Shown piece by piece: positions 12,151 to 23,913 of a stretch of DNA of 64,000 nucleotides. The stretch is taken from contig NC_086034.1 in assembly GCF_036323735.1 (NCBI RefSeq), positions 38,758,439 to 38,822,438 of the forward strand, written 5' to 3'. Made by a program: the position numbers and the translations under genes. Below the pieces are notes generated by a model. It had not been told where the DNA came from. It made no database searches and saw only the letters and a program-made list of their open reading frames with translations. Numbering within the stretch: the first letter of the stretch is position 1; each line of letters starts with the position of its first letter. Source of the stretch: Rattus norvegicus. Lineage: Eukaryota; Chordata; Mammalia; Rodentia; Muridae.

Positions 12151-13095
12151 AAATGATACACTAGCTTTGACTGTGTGCAAACAACTTCTGTTGTTAAACA
12201 ATTCATGCAAAATCTGATGGATGTAGAGGCAGAGTACAAGAGCTCAGCTCGTGACTAGAAACCCCAAGGGAAGGATGTAACATTGGAGGCACAAGCTAAT
12301 GGTTCTGTAACCAACCTCTTTGGAAATGTTTCTAAGTAGGACACCAGAGGTTTCCTGGGTGAGAAAAGCTTTGGATATATGAGGTGATATTTCTGGAAAA
12401 ACTAATGAAAACCAAATAAGGAGAAAGAGATTCAAAATAACATCTCTTCCTTTCAATTCCACACCCATCATTTTGAGCAAGTCTGGGTTTGTTTGATCCA
12501 AGACTAGTTTGATTCACTAATATTTATAGCTCTTCAACTATCAAAAATTCCTTTGTGGTTACTGATGTAATTAGTAACACGACTGTTTTCCCTGGGTCAT
12601 TTACCCATGGATTTAGTTCAGGCCTAAATCAAAAGTTTTAAGTTCTCCTCTTCTTTTGATTATCAGTGAAGGCTTTAATTTCTATCTCTCTTTTTTATAT
12701 TTTATAGCAAAAATACATTTTAAAAAAAATGGGAGAAGTTATTTCACAGGCTCCACACCGCCTGAAGATTCCCTAAGCAAGCGATTTTCACTCTTAAATT
12801 CTGCCTTTGACATTGGCTCAAAGAACAGATTTCCCTGCTCATGTTATTTTGTCAGTTAGTGGGGTGAGGGGGTGGGGCACTTGCATGTCAGTCAGAGGAC
12901 AACCCGAGGGTGTCACTTTTCAACCCTGAGTCCCAGGGACTGTGCTCAGCTGCTCAAGCCTCAGTAAGTGCTTTTAGATGTTACTAAGCCAGCTTGCCTT
13001 CCCTCAGCCAAGCCCTTTGTCTCTTTGCAGTAAGGGTCACTTGCACACCTGTTTCCAATGCCTTTTAGTTAATTTCTGTGATGGGTCCTCACAGT
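12150..13095. other. Unassigned unique DNA
   Basis: No repeat hallmark. The short frames (for example 12,244-12,501 on the minus strand) have no domain. Confidence 0.5.
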
Positions 13096-13107
13096 TGCTA
13101 AATGTTA

Positions 13108-13266
13108 CATGCACAGAGGCTCATCCCTGTAATCCTAGCAATTGGGAAGTAGAAGTGGGAAGGAGGCAGGAGACTCTGAGAGCATCTCAGAAAAGCAACC
13201 TGGGCTACCTGGGACTTGCTCTCAAGCCTGACTACTCTCATACAAAAGTAGAAGAAAAAAATAAAG
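13108..13266 (+). repeat. Old B1/B4-type SINE
   Basis: The text 'gaggctcatccctgtaatcctagcaattgggaagtagaagtggga...cctgggctacctggg' ends in an A-rich tail at 13,250-13,266. It is a diverged 7SL-type SINE in sense orientation. Confidence 0.65.
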
Positions 13267-13659
13267 AATTGCTGTATTATGCTAATGTCCTGTCCATATC
13301 CACTTAGATAATCTTCATTTGATATTAGTTTCAGGTCAGGAAACAGTTGCACTGGATGATATCCAAGAAGATTCAGGAATTTCTTTAGTTCTTTCCGGAT
13401 CCCTCACCAGAATTGATGGTCTTGTTCACATCACTCCTGCATTTCCGAAACATGTACCTTCATGTTCAGTGTCTACACATCACCCAATTCTAAAGCCAAG
13501 CCCACATTTAGGGACATTTGGTGTCTCATCAACCTTCTTCTGGGTAAACAAGTCTCTTTCGTATATCTGGAATGCTACAACAGCATAATAACTCCTAAGT
13601 AATAGTTCATTTCTCTAACTTCTAGAGGCTGCAAAACCTTCAATGGAATCTTGAGCAGT

Positions 13660-13905
13660 TTCCGTGTCTAGTTAGGTTTCACTCTCCATTTTCTCGATGA
13701 GGCTTCTTGTAGAGTTGTCACTTGACACAATGGCTAAAGGGACACTCCCTTCAGCCTTACGAATGGCTTATAAAAGTCATTAGTCCTATTCACTTAATCA
13801 CTTCTTAAAAGCCCCACCTTTCAGTGCCATTACATTGGCAATGAACTATTACCTGTTTGCATATGACTATTGGGGAGTTATATTCAGTCCACAATACTCA
13901 CCAAC
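13660..13905 (-). repeat. Possible MaLR (MLT1-like) LTR fragment, antisense
   Basis: The segment 'gcttataaaagtcattagtcctattcacttaatcacttcttaaaagccccacctttcagtgccattacattgg...attcagtccacaata' matches the inverted body of old mammalian MaLR LTRs. The assignment is by pattern only. Confidence 0.45.
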
Positions 13906-14120
13906 ACTTGACCCGGGGTGTGTCTTTAGTTTGACCTAATTTCTGGTACTGCGGTGATATTTCATGTGATCCTAATTTATATTTCTATGGAACTACTGCA
14001 CTACTGATTGTAAGCATATTTCAATCCAGGAATCCATTTTCAATTTTTGTCAGTATATTTACGTTCTTTTGTGAAATGTGTATCATCTCTTTGGTTCATT
14101 TTTAAAACTACTTTGTTTGC

Positions 14121-14289
14121 ACTGGCCAGTGGGCTCAGGTGCCTGCCACTAAGCCTGATGACCTGTGTTCAATCCTTGGAATCTGTAGAGTGGAAGGAAA
14201 GAAGTAAGTCGTGTAGGTTGTCCTTAGACTTCTACCCGTACACCGAGGCACAAGCTTGACCTCCCCTCCCCAATAAAGAAAAGTATAAT
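14121..14289 (+). repeat. B3 (B2-related) SINE
   Basis: The sense text 'gtgggctcaggtgcctgccactaagcctgatgacctgtgttcaatcctt' includes a degenerate tRNA B box. The B3 body ('tgtccttagacttctacccg') and an 'aataaagaaa' tail follow. Confidence 0.88.
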
Positions 14290-14399
14290 TTGAAGTTGAT
14301 TTGCTTGTCATACAAGTAAATTGTAAAAATTGTTCACTGTATGTGTGTATGTGCATGTGCTTGTAAGCTTTTATATTTGCATATATGTGAGGCATGTGT

Positions 14400-14548
14400 A
14401 CATTGAAGCAGATGCCAGAAGTCATATATGTGGTTCCTAAGGACTGTCTTGGAACTCACCAGATTAGGCTAGATTAGACCGGGATCTAATTGTCTTTGCT
14501 GACCTACACTAGGAGTGTAAGGTTTAAAAAAAATTATTTATCTATCTG

Positions 14549-14595
<47 letters not shown>

Positions 14596-14705
14596 GTCTA
14601 TCTATTTATTTATTTCTTATTTTTATCATGGATATGGGTTCTGAGGGTTAAATTCAGGTTCTTGTAAGTCACATCAAACATTTCACAGACTAAGCTATGG
14701 TCCCA
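14400..14705 (-). repeat. B4-type SINE, antisense, split by (TATC)n
   Basis: The left part ('cagatgccagaagtcat...ttggaactcaccagattaggct') and the right part ('ggatatgggttctgagggttaaattcaggttcttgtaagtcac...actaagctatggtccca') look like the two halves of an inverted ID/B1 composite SINE. The (tatc)n run at 14,538-14,612 lies between them. Confidence 0.55.
14538..14612. repeat. (TATC)n microsatellite
   Basis: About 17 tetranucleotide units with a few (tgtc) variants. Confidence 0.97.
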
Positions 14706-14749
14706 TTCCGCATGTGTTCTTAATTGAAATCGATTGTCTGGAATTTTTA

Positions 14750-15890
14750 CAAAGAATATTTCTCTGGTTTCTTATTTCCCTTTCTCCCTCCTTCTTTCCT
14801 CTCTTGCTTTTTCTTTTTGTCTCCTTCCTATCCTCTCTCCCTCCATTCCTCCTTCCTTCCTTCCTTTCTTCTCTTTTTCTTTGGATCAGAGTTAATTACT
14901 GTACCGTGGAGCTACACCTCTCGTCTCTCTTCTGGTTTTAATGGGATGCTTTGCTTCTAATGGGATGCTTTTTTAAGGACCAAAAGTTTTTCAGTTTAGT
15001 GAAGTTCAGTTTTCATTATTTCCTTCCTTGTTTGCCTTCTGCCTTCATTGTTCTGTTTTAGAATGAACCAATAGATGAACATATTTGAGAAAAGTTAAAA
15101 CATAGCCTCACTTGTATACAGGTGAAGTCAGAGTGGACTAAGTTCTTTGTTTTGAAATCTCATGTGTTTTTTTCATTCTATTTAATATAACATTATTTGA
15201 TTTAATATAATAATAATGGTTTACATATGAATGAGATCTTCATGTGATCCAAGATAAAGCAACATCTTTATTTCATAGCCTAGAACAACATACCTTCAGA
15301 ACATAGTCTCTAGGATGATGAACATAGAAAAAGAAATGGTTAATTGCTTCAGAAATTATAGCATTTTTAGTCAAAATGATTTCAGTGCAAACAAAATGGG
15401 GAAATCCATAATTAAAAGACAAAAGAGGAATTTTATGTACATACAAATATATGTGTGTATAGGTACATGTAATGAACTCTGTTGCATTGTTTTCTGACCA
15501 TCAAGGATACTATTAGTTTTATGAATATTTACCAATATATACAGGGTACCAATAAGCCTTCATGGATGAATACACATTAACAATTGAACATAATGAAAGC
15601 AGATGTCTTGAGCGAAGAAGACCCGGCCTGTCATCAACCCTTCACAGTCACTACATGTTTTCTCTAACAAGCTCATGGGCCCACAGCACATTACCAGAAT
15701 TTATTGTCTTCTTCCAAACATTCTCTATGAAATTAGAATTATAATCTCCCAGAGTCCAAGACTGATGACTAAAGAGCCCCTCTTACTGAGCTTGTTCTTC
15801 CAAAGAAGTTGGAACCCATAGGAGTGTGGTGAAAACTCCATCCACAGCACACAGATGAGTTCTAGGGCACCATTAGCATAAATCTTTCTC
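14750..15890. other. Pyrimidine-rich tract, then unassigned DNA
   Basis: The interval 14,775-14,880 is C/T-rich with (cctt)n. The rest has no recognised repeat family and no supported gene. Confidence 0.5.
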
Positions 15891-16490
15891 CATGACTCTA
15901 GCCAGGGAGGAAGTAAGAGCTAAAAATCTTCATTTCTCCCTCCTCTCCTCCAAATCCAATCTGCTAGTCTTAACATCCAGCTCCATAGTAGACCACCTGC
16001 TGCTGCTTCTTTTCCCTCCCTGCCCCCATCTCTATCAGATCATGCAGACCTTCCCCTCTAATTTTCTATCTCCCAATTCCAATTCATAGCTTTCTCCCAG
16101 ACTGAAAATCCAACAAACATTCTCTGGGAATCCACAGGCCAACACAAAAGGGAAGAATGTGGGCCAACTGTAGATCTTTACTTCTCCCTCCTCTTCCCTG
16201 ATTATGATGTAGAGAGTGAGAGACCTTGGAACACTCAGCCCTAACATGGGTATCTACATCAAATACCTACCATCAAGGCTCAGGGAAATGCAGGAAAGGA
16301 AGTGGAGAGTGTAAGAACCAGAGGGAATTGAGGACACCATAAAAACAAGGCTCTATAAATCAAGGCACATATAAATCAATGAACTCACAGAGACCATGGC
16401 ACCATGCAAAGAGGACTTTCATGGCTCTGCACCTGATGGAGTTCTAGAGATGAAAGTTAACCCTCTGTGCTTTTGTTTGTTTGTTTGTTT
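15890..16490 (+). mobile_element. L1 (Lx-type) 3' UTR fragment
   Basis: Phrases such as 'ccaattccaattcatagctt', 'ctcccagactgaaaatccaa', 'aaaagggaagaatgtgggcc', 'gagagaccttggaacactca' and 'gaactcacagagaccatggc' follow in the order expected for an old rodent L1 3' UTR in sense orientation. There is no ORF2. Confidence 0.68.
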
Positions 16491-18699
16491 TCACATCTTC
16501 ATACTAACAAGTGTCAGTCAATCATTATCTTTAATGTGATTTACAATGATCACCGAATCCAAGATCTTTCTGGTAGTGGGATAGCTAAAATTCCAAGAAG
16601 TTTGCTGCCTCTTTTCAGCAAAAGAAAACTGTAACAAACTATGTTGAGTACAGGATGAAGTGACTCATCGTTGCTGTGAAATGTTAAGTCATCTGTGAAG
16701 AGACTGCGGAGGTGAACTGTACATGTGAAATGTTGGAGACACTTCATATTAAGCTCCAGATGCCTGGGACTCCTGATGACAAGGAAGATGCCCGGGGTTT
16801 GCCCCAGTATGAGTACTGAGAGACCCCAAGGCTTGCTTCTTAGGTGCAAGCACATGGTGATGTCATTTTTGCAACAATTCTTAGTATTTATCATTCTCCT
16901 TATCTATTTACTGTTCCTTCTCTTTCCTCCTTCCTTAATTAAATAGGTATTTGGTGACCTGGCAAGACCTAGTACAATATCTGCCCACTTGATATCTAGG
17001 AACTAGATGTTATCAATAATATTAAAATGAAGGCTGTTCATGAATTCAAGAGAAATGTATGTTAGGGTCACTTGCTCAAGGTGGAAATGAAAGTAACTGA
17101 GGATAGAGCTGAGGATAGAGATAAGCAAATTCACAGCTCTTCCTACAGTCTTAGTCTCAATTCTGTATAATAAAAACAGGACATTTTTATTATAAAATTG
17201 AGGATGGAATAACATACAGATATTTCCCAGAAAGTTAGTAGTGGAGTCCATGGGTTCAGGGACGATGGTTGCAGGCTCCTACGAATTCTCCATACAGGTT
17301 AGATGAGGATGTGTTTGTAGAGAGACAGATGAGGTCCAAAAATTAAAAAGACCACAGGGTCAGCAGTATGACCTCATGTTGTCCTTTTAAGAAGCCATAT
17401 GTCTCATACATATCTGAAAGATACTGACGTTATAACCACAATACCTGACCTCACTGGAGACTGGTGGTCCAGTTATATATAATGCTTGCTGCAAAACTTT
17501 TATGCTTGAGATTTTATAGTTGCCTTTTTTTTCTGTTCTAAATCTGTACTACTCTGTATCACAAGAAAATGTTGACACAGGAAAATAGAGAAACATTTAC
17601 CCACCCCACCTATGAACTTTGTAACTCAACTTCCTTGTATGATTTCAATAAAATACTGGAGCTGAGTCAAGTCTATATGGGCATTCTGACTCCTGAGTTT
17701 AGAAAGGTCTCAGGGAATTGAACAAGCCTGTCAATTTCCTCAACTGATCTGTTTTCTTATTCACCTAGCAGGTATCCCTAGTCCTTGACATCTCCTGTCT
17801 CTTGTTGAAGCTGGACCCCAGAAGTGAAACACTTCCCTACTAAAAACAGTCCACAGAGTGCACATAAGAGAGACAGCTTTAACTCTTTGGGTTGCTAATC
17901 TGCAGTACCCTGTGGTAAAGATATGAACTAGAATCAAGGCAGTTGCCTTTTCTCTGTAGAAATCACAATCTTAACTGAAATTTTCAGAGCATTGTGCCAT
18001 ACCAGGGAAGCTTGACACAGCAACAAATGCTTCTTTCCATATGTCAGCAGTGTTTTGACAGTTCATGGCATATATTACAGGTCTACTGAGACCTTTGGGA
18101 TTGTATTAAGGGTAGAATTTAGTTCTGTTTCTATGGAAACCATAACTACTCTGTAAGCCTATTAAACAAGACAGTTTGTAACATGGTATCTTATGGTCTT
18201 TGCAAGACATCACTGATGAATTTTTCTATCTGGATTTCAACATCTGCTTGATTCAACATGTAAATATATGATATTCTACAATTAAAGGGCCAGCTAGTCA
18301 TGACACAAGCAAGCCCTGTTGCACTTCATATCTTATGTAGGAATCAGATGATTTGACCTTAAGGAGAAGAGATTCTTCCCAGCAAGGACTAACATTCCTT
18401 CTTTGAACTGATGAGACACTGAATTTCCTTAACCAATGTCCTGTCATGTTTCTGTTCATTTCTCTCCTTGGTTTACTACAAAGGGATTAAACCACTTAAA
18501 ATTAAATTTGTTTGCCAATTAATTAAAATAAATAAATCCAGCTCCATGGCTGCAAGATCTTCCGACATTTTACTCCCTTTGAATCTAAAATTCTGAAGCC
18601 ACTTAATGTCCCATGTGTACAGGGCAAGCAGGATTTTGGCCATTCTTGTGTTAGGTATTGAGATTTTGAAACATGAAATATGCATGTCAGTTTGTGGGA
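16490..18699. other. Unassigned AT-rich unique DNA
   Basis: No SINE or L1 hallmark is seen. A segment ending 'gatttcaataaaatactgga' near 17,650 has a poly(A) signal and could be an old LTR edge, but I cannot support that. Confidence 0.45.
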
Positions 18700-18884
18700 A
18701 TGTATCTTTTACTTGCCTGAGGTAATGGTTGTGTTGGACAATAGTGGTTGAATTCTCTAATTCTTGGTGATGTTTTTATATAGTGCTGGGAATTCAACCC
18801 AGTACTTAAACATGCTAGATATGTATTCCATTATTGAGTTATGCCCCTAACTCCTGCTAGTAGTTTTTATAAAGATTATAACTG
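18700..18884. repeat. 185-bp direct duplication, copy 1
   Basis: This segment aligns without gaps to 19,481-19,665 (offset 781), with four mismatches by eye (about 98% identity). Inside it, 'gtgctgggaattcaacccag...gagttatgcccctaactcc' looks like a diverged antisense ID-type SINE. The SINE is old but the duplication is recent. Confidence 0.95.
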
Positions 18885-19480
18885 TTCTAAGAGAATGAGA
18901 CTCTTTCTTCTCTAATCAAATGGCAGATGAGTTGAAAAAACAATGACAACTAATTAATTATTGAAAGGTATACCAAAGCAGAATGAGCAAAACTAATATA
19001 TGAAAATACATGCAAAATAAGTGTATTTGCTAGATGAAGGAAATGGAACATTGTGTGGATCAATTTATGCATGACACTCACATGCATATCTGCCTTGGAC
19101 CAAGATGGCTAATACAAAGCATGACTAACACAGGATGTAAACAGAAGTGCAATCTGTTCTGTAACTAGTTATTACAGAATCATACTTTTATGTGTGTTTT
19201 ATATAAATGTGGTCTTAAGGTCAGAGTAGAGAGCCTTCAAGAGCCTGCCTGTATATTTATGCCTTTCGGTCTATATGCCCACCTCTGGTAGCCTGTGTGC
19301 TAGTCTGTGTAGGTGCCTGTCCTTGCTTGCATATAGTCGATGTATGTTAGCATGTGTCTAGGTGACTACTGGCATCTGATTGCTTAGTAGCTCTGTGTCA
19401 ATGAATAAAGTAGGCCTTATGTCTCTCTGACTTTTCTATGTTTCTTTTATGTTTCTAGGCCTCTCAAGATGTTCCTCAAG
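18885..19480. other. Unassigned spacer between the duplicated copies
   Basis: No recognised repeat family. AATAAA occurs at about 19,405 but no gene is supported. Confidence 0.5.
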
Positions 19481-19665
19481 ATGTATCTTTTACTTCCCTG
19501 AGGTAATGGCTGTGTTAGACAATAGTGGTTGAATTCTCTAATTCTTGGTGATGTTTTTGTATAGTGCTGGGAATTCAACCCAGTACTTAAACATGCTAGA
19601 TATGTATTCCATTATTGAGTTATGCCCCTAACTCCTGCTAGTAGTTTTTATAAAGATTATAACTG
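19481..19665. repeat. 185-bp direct duplication, copy 2
   Basis: This is the second copy of the segment at 18,700-18,884. Identity stops abruptly on both sides (before 'atgtatctttta' and after 'aagattataactg'). Confidence 0.95.
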
Positions 19666-19975
19666 GCTCAGAGGTTGAACTGCACACTAAGGTTCTAGAA
19701 AAGGAGAACAATTGTAATATATATGATTATAAAAAGGGATTTATGTTGTTGGCTTACATGATTAGAAATGAATATTAGAACAACTCCATAATGTCTGTCT
19801 GCACACTGGAGACCTATAAGACCCAGTAGCTGCTCAGTCCAAGAAGGCAAAAACCCAAGATTAAGAAAAAGAGACATAATGCTATCAATTGTGAGGCTTG
19901 AGAATTTCATGTAAAATGGCTGGTTAAGTCTCTAACAATGGCTGAAGAAACTAGAGCATAAGAAGCCTATTACAT

Positions 19976-20908
19976 AGCCAGAAGCTGGAAAGAACCCAGA
20001 TGCCCTTCAACAGAGGAATGGATACAGAAAATGTGGTACATCTACACAATGGAATATTACTCAGCTATCAAAAACAATGACTTTATGAAATTCGTAGGCA
20101 AATGGTCGGAACTGGAAAATATCATCCTGAGTGAGGTAACCGAATCACAGAAAAACACACATGGTATGCACTCATTGATAAGTGGCTATTAGCCCAAATG
20201 CTTGAATTACCCTTGATGCCTAGAACAAATGAAACTCAAGACAGATGATCAAAATGTGAATGCTTCACTCCTTCTTTAAAAGGGGAAGAAGAATACCCTT
20301 GGCAGGGAATAGAGAGGCAAAGATTAAAACAGAGACAGAAGGAACACCCATTCAGAGACTGCCCTACATGTGGCCCATGCATATACAGCCATCCAATTAG
20401 ACAAGATGGATGAAGCAAAGAAGTGCAGGCCGACAGGAGCCGGATGTAGATCTCTCCCGAGAGACACATCCAGAATACAGCAAACACAGAGGCGTATGCC
20501 AGCAGCAAACCACTGAATTGAGAATAGGACCCCCGTTGAAGGAATCAGAGAAAGAACTGGAAGAACTTGAAGGGGCTTGAGACCCCATATGTACAACAAT
20601 GCCAAGCAACCAGAGCTTCCAGGGACTAAGCCACTACCTAAAGACTATACATGGACTGACTCTGGACTCTGACCTCATAGGTAGCAATGAATACCCTAGT
20701 AAGAGCACCAGTGGAAGGGGAAGCCCTGGGTCCTGCTAAGACTGAACCCCCAGTGAACTAGATTGTTGGGGGGAGGGCGACAAGGGGGTGAGGATGGGGA
20801 GGGGAACACCCATAAAGAAGGGGAGGTGGGAGGGGGATGTTTGCCCGGAAACCGGGAAAGGGAATAACACTCGAAATGTATAAAAGAAATACTCAAGTTA
20901 AAAAAAAA
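19976..20908 (+). mobile_element. Young 5'-truncated rat-type L1 with 16-bp TSD
   Basis: A 933-bp insertion flanked by aagaagcctattacat at 19,960-19,975 and 20,909-20,924. It contains the last 71 codons of L1 ORF2 (19,977-20,192, stop TAG), still open, with WKEPRCPSTEEWIQKMW and YYSAIKNND. The 3' UTR contains 'caaccagagcttccagggac' and a G-rich stretch. The poly(A) end is at about 20,900. The 3' UTR is the inverse match of the L1 3' UTRs at 36,978-37,733 and 38,604-39,309, so these belong to the same young subfamily. Confidence 0.97.
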
Positions 20909-20924
20909 AAGAAGCCTATTACAT

Positions 20925-21200
20925 GGACAATGGTGGCAAAAGCAGACAAATTTGTTCAGAAAGAGTATAACTTGCTGCCCTACTGACTTTTCTCCTTTAC
21001 ATTTTTTGGCCTCCGCAGGAAGTCAGCCTATTGGTTGGTGTTGCTCATATTCAGAATGTATTCTCAAACCCTCATATCCTCGTACTTTTGTTTCACATGC
21101 CAATTATTTCTGGAAACATCCTCACAGATACCTGTGATTCATTAACTTTGTAGGCCTTCCTCAAACCATTCAATTTGACAATCGAGATTAATCATTACAT
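20925..21200. other. Unassigned unique DNA
   Basis: No recognised repeat or gene. Confidence 0.5.
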
Positions 21201-21202
21201 GC

Positions 21203-21362
21203 ACCAGTGAGGTAGCTTAATGGGTAAAAGCATTGCTATTCATGCCTGAAGACCCAAGTTTGATCACCCAAACAAAACCAGGCTTAGGAGAACTCTACAA
21301 AGCTATCTTCTGGCTTTAATGTGTGGGACATGTCATAAGTAAATGCCAGAAAAGAATGGGAG
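21203..21362 (+). repeat. Diverged B3-type SINE
   Basis: The text 'gtgaggtagcttaatgggtaaaagcattgctattcatgcctgaagacccaagtttgatcaccc' shows tRNA-derived A- and B-box remnants in sense orientation. A degraded B3 body follows. Confidence 0.72.
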
Positions 21363-22321
21363 AAGAGTGTTTTATGATATATCACTTGCAGATGTCGTGT
21401 CACTGTGCTCTTTACTAGAGAACATTTCTATTTTAAAGACCATGTAAGTAAGAATAATAGATCTATAAGTGTATGTGATTTGGAGAGAGTCAGGGCTGAG
21501 TCAGTTCAGACAGAGAAAACTAGGATGTTAACTGAATTAAGCTTAGGAAATTAAAATGGAACTTTTTAATAGATGTGCACCCATTACAAGGTTCATGGCT
21601 ACATTTCTGTATCAAAAGTCAGATTAAAAAGAGAACATAATAAAGTTTTATTTTACCAGTTTCATATGATACTAGAGCCTTAATTTGAGGGACAAAAAAT
21701 GTTAAAATAATAATAATAATAATAAATAATAATATAAAATAACAATAAAATAAATAAAAAATTAGTGCCTTTAGTTTCATAAATTTACCATCTTTAAAAT
21801 TATAAATTACTAGTAAGGAATTTGATTGGATATATTGGTAGCAATGTATAGTTGAGAATACTTGAGTGATTGTTAATATCTCCTTAGGAAAAGTCATTTA
21901 TTGAAGCTCTTATGGTAGGGTCCTCCAATTCTTTGAGTACTGTATTCGCCTGGAGCCTGCCCCAGCACTGGTTCTCTCTGGAAAGCAGTTTTGAAAGTAG
22001 AGCATCAGCAGAGGGCAAAACTTGATTTTGCAAGAATAAAGTTACTTAGTATAAATAATATTTAATATTTACTCTCCTGATTCTTCATAATTCTGAGACC
22101 AGAAGATGATGGCTTCAGATGAATTAATACTTATTGATTAACATCAGGGAATGGGTTAGGGGTGGGTAAAGGATTTATTGCTAGTATTCCATTCTCTGGT
22201 TGGCTAGAAGTCTCTAGCTTGCCAGGGCAATTAATTCCTGTGAACCAGAGAGGAGAGGAAGAGTCACTCACACAGATACACACACACTGGGTGAAGTGTG
22301 AAATGGCTATATCACAACATT
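21363..22321. other. Unassigned DNA with an A/T-rich (TAA)n patch
   Basis: The interval 21,706-21,765 is an imperfect (taa)n/(aaat)n tract that creates the Ile/Leu-rich antisense frame. Nothing else is recognised. Confidence 0.5.
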
Positions 22322-22324
22322 CAG

Positions 22325-22362
22325 GTGGATGGATGGATGGATGGATGAATGGATGGATGGAT
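22325..22362. repeat. (GGAT)n microsatellite
   Basis: About nine units with one variant (gaat). Confidence 0.95.
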
Positions 22363-23154
22363 AGAGCAGTGTCCCCAAGGCCATCGCATCATCTTTGTTT
22401 CTTTTCTCCAGCCCTTTTATAGACAAAAGTTCTTAGAAAATTACCTCATAAAGTGTACACAAAATTGGGAGTTACAAAAGGATGTTGATATTAAGTTTAA
22501 AGAAGTATTTCATTCTGTAAGCTTATTATAATTTCAAAGCAACATTATCATATGGGCTTGTCTTAGTGTGCACAACTGTGGTTTGGACTTGGACATGAAT
22601 GTTTTTCCTTGAATGTAAATTTGTCTTAAGCTGATTCTCTTTTTAGTGTAATTATGAAAGCTCATTTTATTTCTTATTATGCAGCCTTTACTTGCTATTA
22701 TGAGAGAGCACATCCTGGTTTTTATTGTATTTTTTATTACATCTTTCTAGCAAAACAACTAAAACCATATCTTAAAACTTTACAACTGGCGAAGTTGTCT
22801 CTGTTTTAAGGGGCTCTATTAAATACCATGGAGTTGGAATTTTAGGTCATCTATTACAATTTGATAATTCTATTCAGGTCAATTTATAGAAATTGCAAAT
22901 GTTTTCCACTTAAATAAGGGAAAAGAAAATTAAAATTTAATAATGATAGATTTCATTTGTCTATTAATTTAGATTAAAACCACATCTTTACAGCTTGTGT
23001 GCCATTATCTTATCTGTTACTGAAAGGATCTGCACAATGGCACACTAATAATTAGAGTATCACTTGTACATGCTGTACTTTTCATATCTGAGTCAATGCT
23101 AGTATATCTTTAAATGTTGCATTGGAAAGTTTATATATTCTCAACACAAGACCC
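22363..23154. other. Unassigned DNA upstream of an ERV env remnant
   Basis: AT-rich. The last part might be decayed retroviral sequence, but I cannot identify it. Confidence 0.4.
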
Positions 23155-23867
23155 GCAGTCTGGATGTCTGTGAGGTTGCCGAGACCATGACAAAACTCAT
23201 ATGTGATGATGCTAGTAGAGAATTTTGCTAAAAGAATATTGGCAGGAACTCAAGGGATAGTGGCACTGGTAATTGGGGTGGTCCTAGGAATCATTGCATT
23301 AGCTGCTACTGCTAGACAGCTAGAGTTACTTACTCTTCATAAAGAAGTTCAAATTGCTGAGTCTGTCAAGGAGTTGAGTATGCATTCTTATGAACTTTGG
23401 CCTCAAGGGAGTCAGATAGACCAGGAAATAGTAGATGAAATAGATGAATTGAGACAAGCTGTAACACTTATTGGAGATCAGTTAGAATTATTAAGAGATC
23501 AAAATTGAAGTGTGATTGGAATGTTACTTCTTATTGTATTACACCTACAAGATTCAAAGACAGCAAACATAATTGGGAAAAGGTTAAAATATATTTGTTG
23601 GTCAATCTAATTCTTCTCAAATGATTTATGACTTAGAGGAAGAAATTATAGAAAGATTTTCAAAGAAGCTGCCTAAAATAACAGGGATGTCACTTTATAG
23701 AATGTCTTGCAGATGTTGTAGCTTCATTTCGTCTCATGAATCACTTTGATACCTTTCTTGCTATTGTACCTTTTATAATTATCTTTGTGGTGATAATTTT
23801 AATGCACTTTGAAACATATAAAATTGCTAGACAATTAGAGAGACAAAAGGCTTTATATTTACTGTAA
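23155..23867 (+). pseudogene. ERVK-like env (transmembrane subunit) remnant
   Basis: The open stretch at 23,203-23,508 encodes a hydrophobic fusion-peptide-like segment (IVALVIGVVLGIIALAATA), then a helical heptad region with SQIDQEIVDEIDELRQAV. This is the layout of a betaretrovirus/ERVK transmembrane subunit. The frame is broken three ways: a TGA at 23,188-23,190 upstream; a stop after 23,505 where homology continues in another frame (a Cys-Asp-Trp-Asn motif follows directly); and further shifts after 23,600. A membrane anchor and short charged tail are readable at about 23,745-23,867 before TAA. There is no surface subunit. It is a dead, 5'-truncated copy followed directly by its LTR. Confidence 0.75.
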
Positions 23868-23913
23868 AACTCCATCATCTCCAACATAATTTTTATTCCT
23901 AACAAATCTTATG

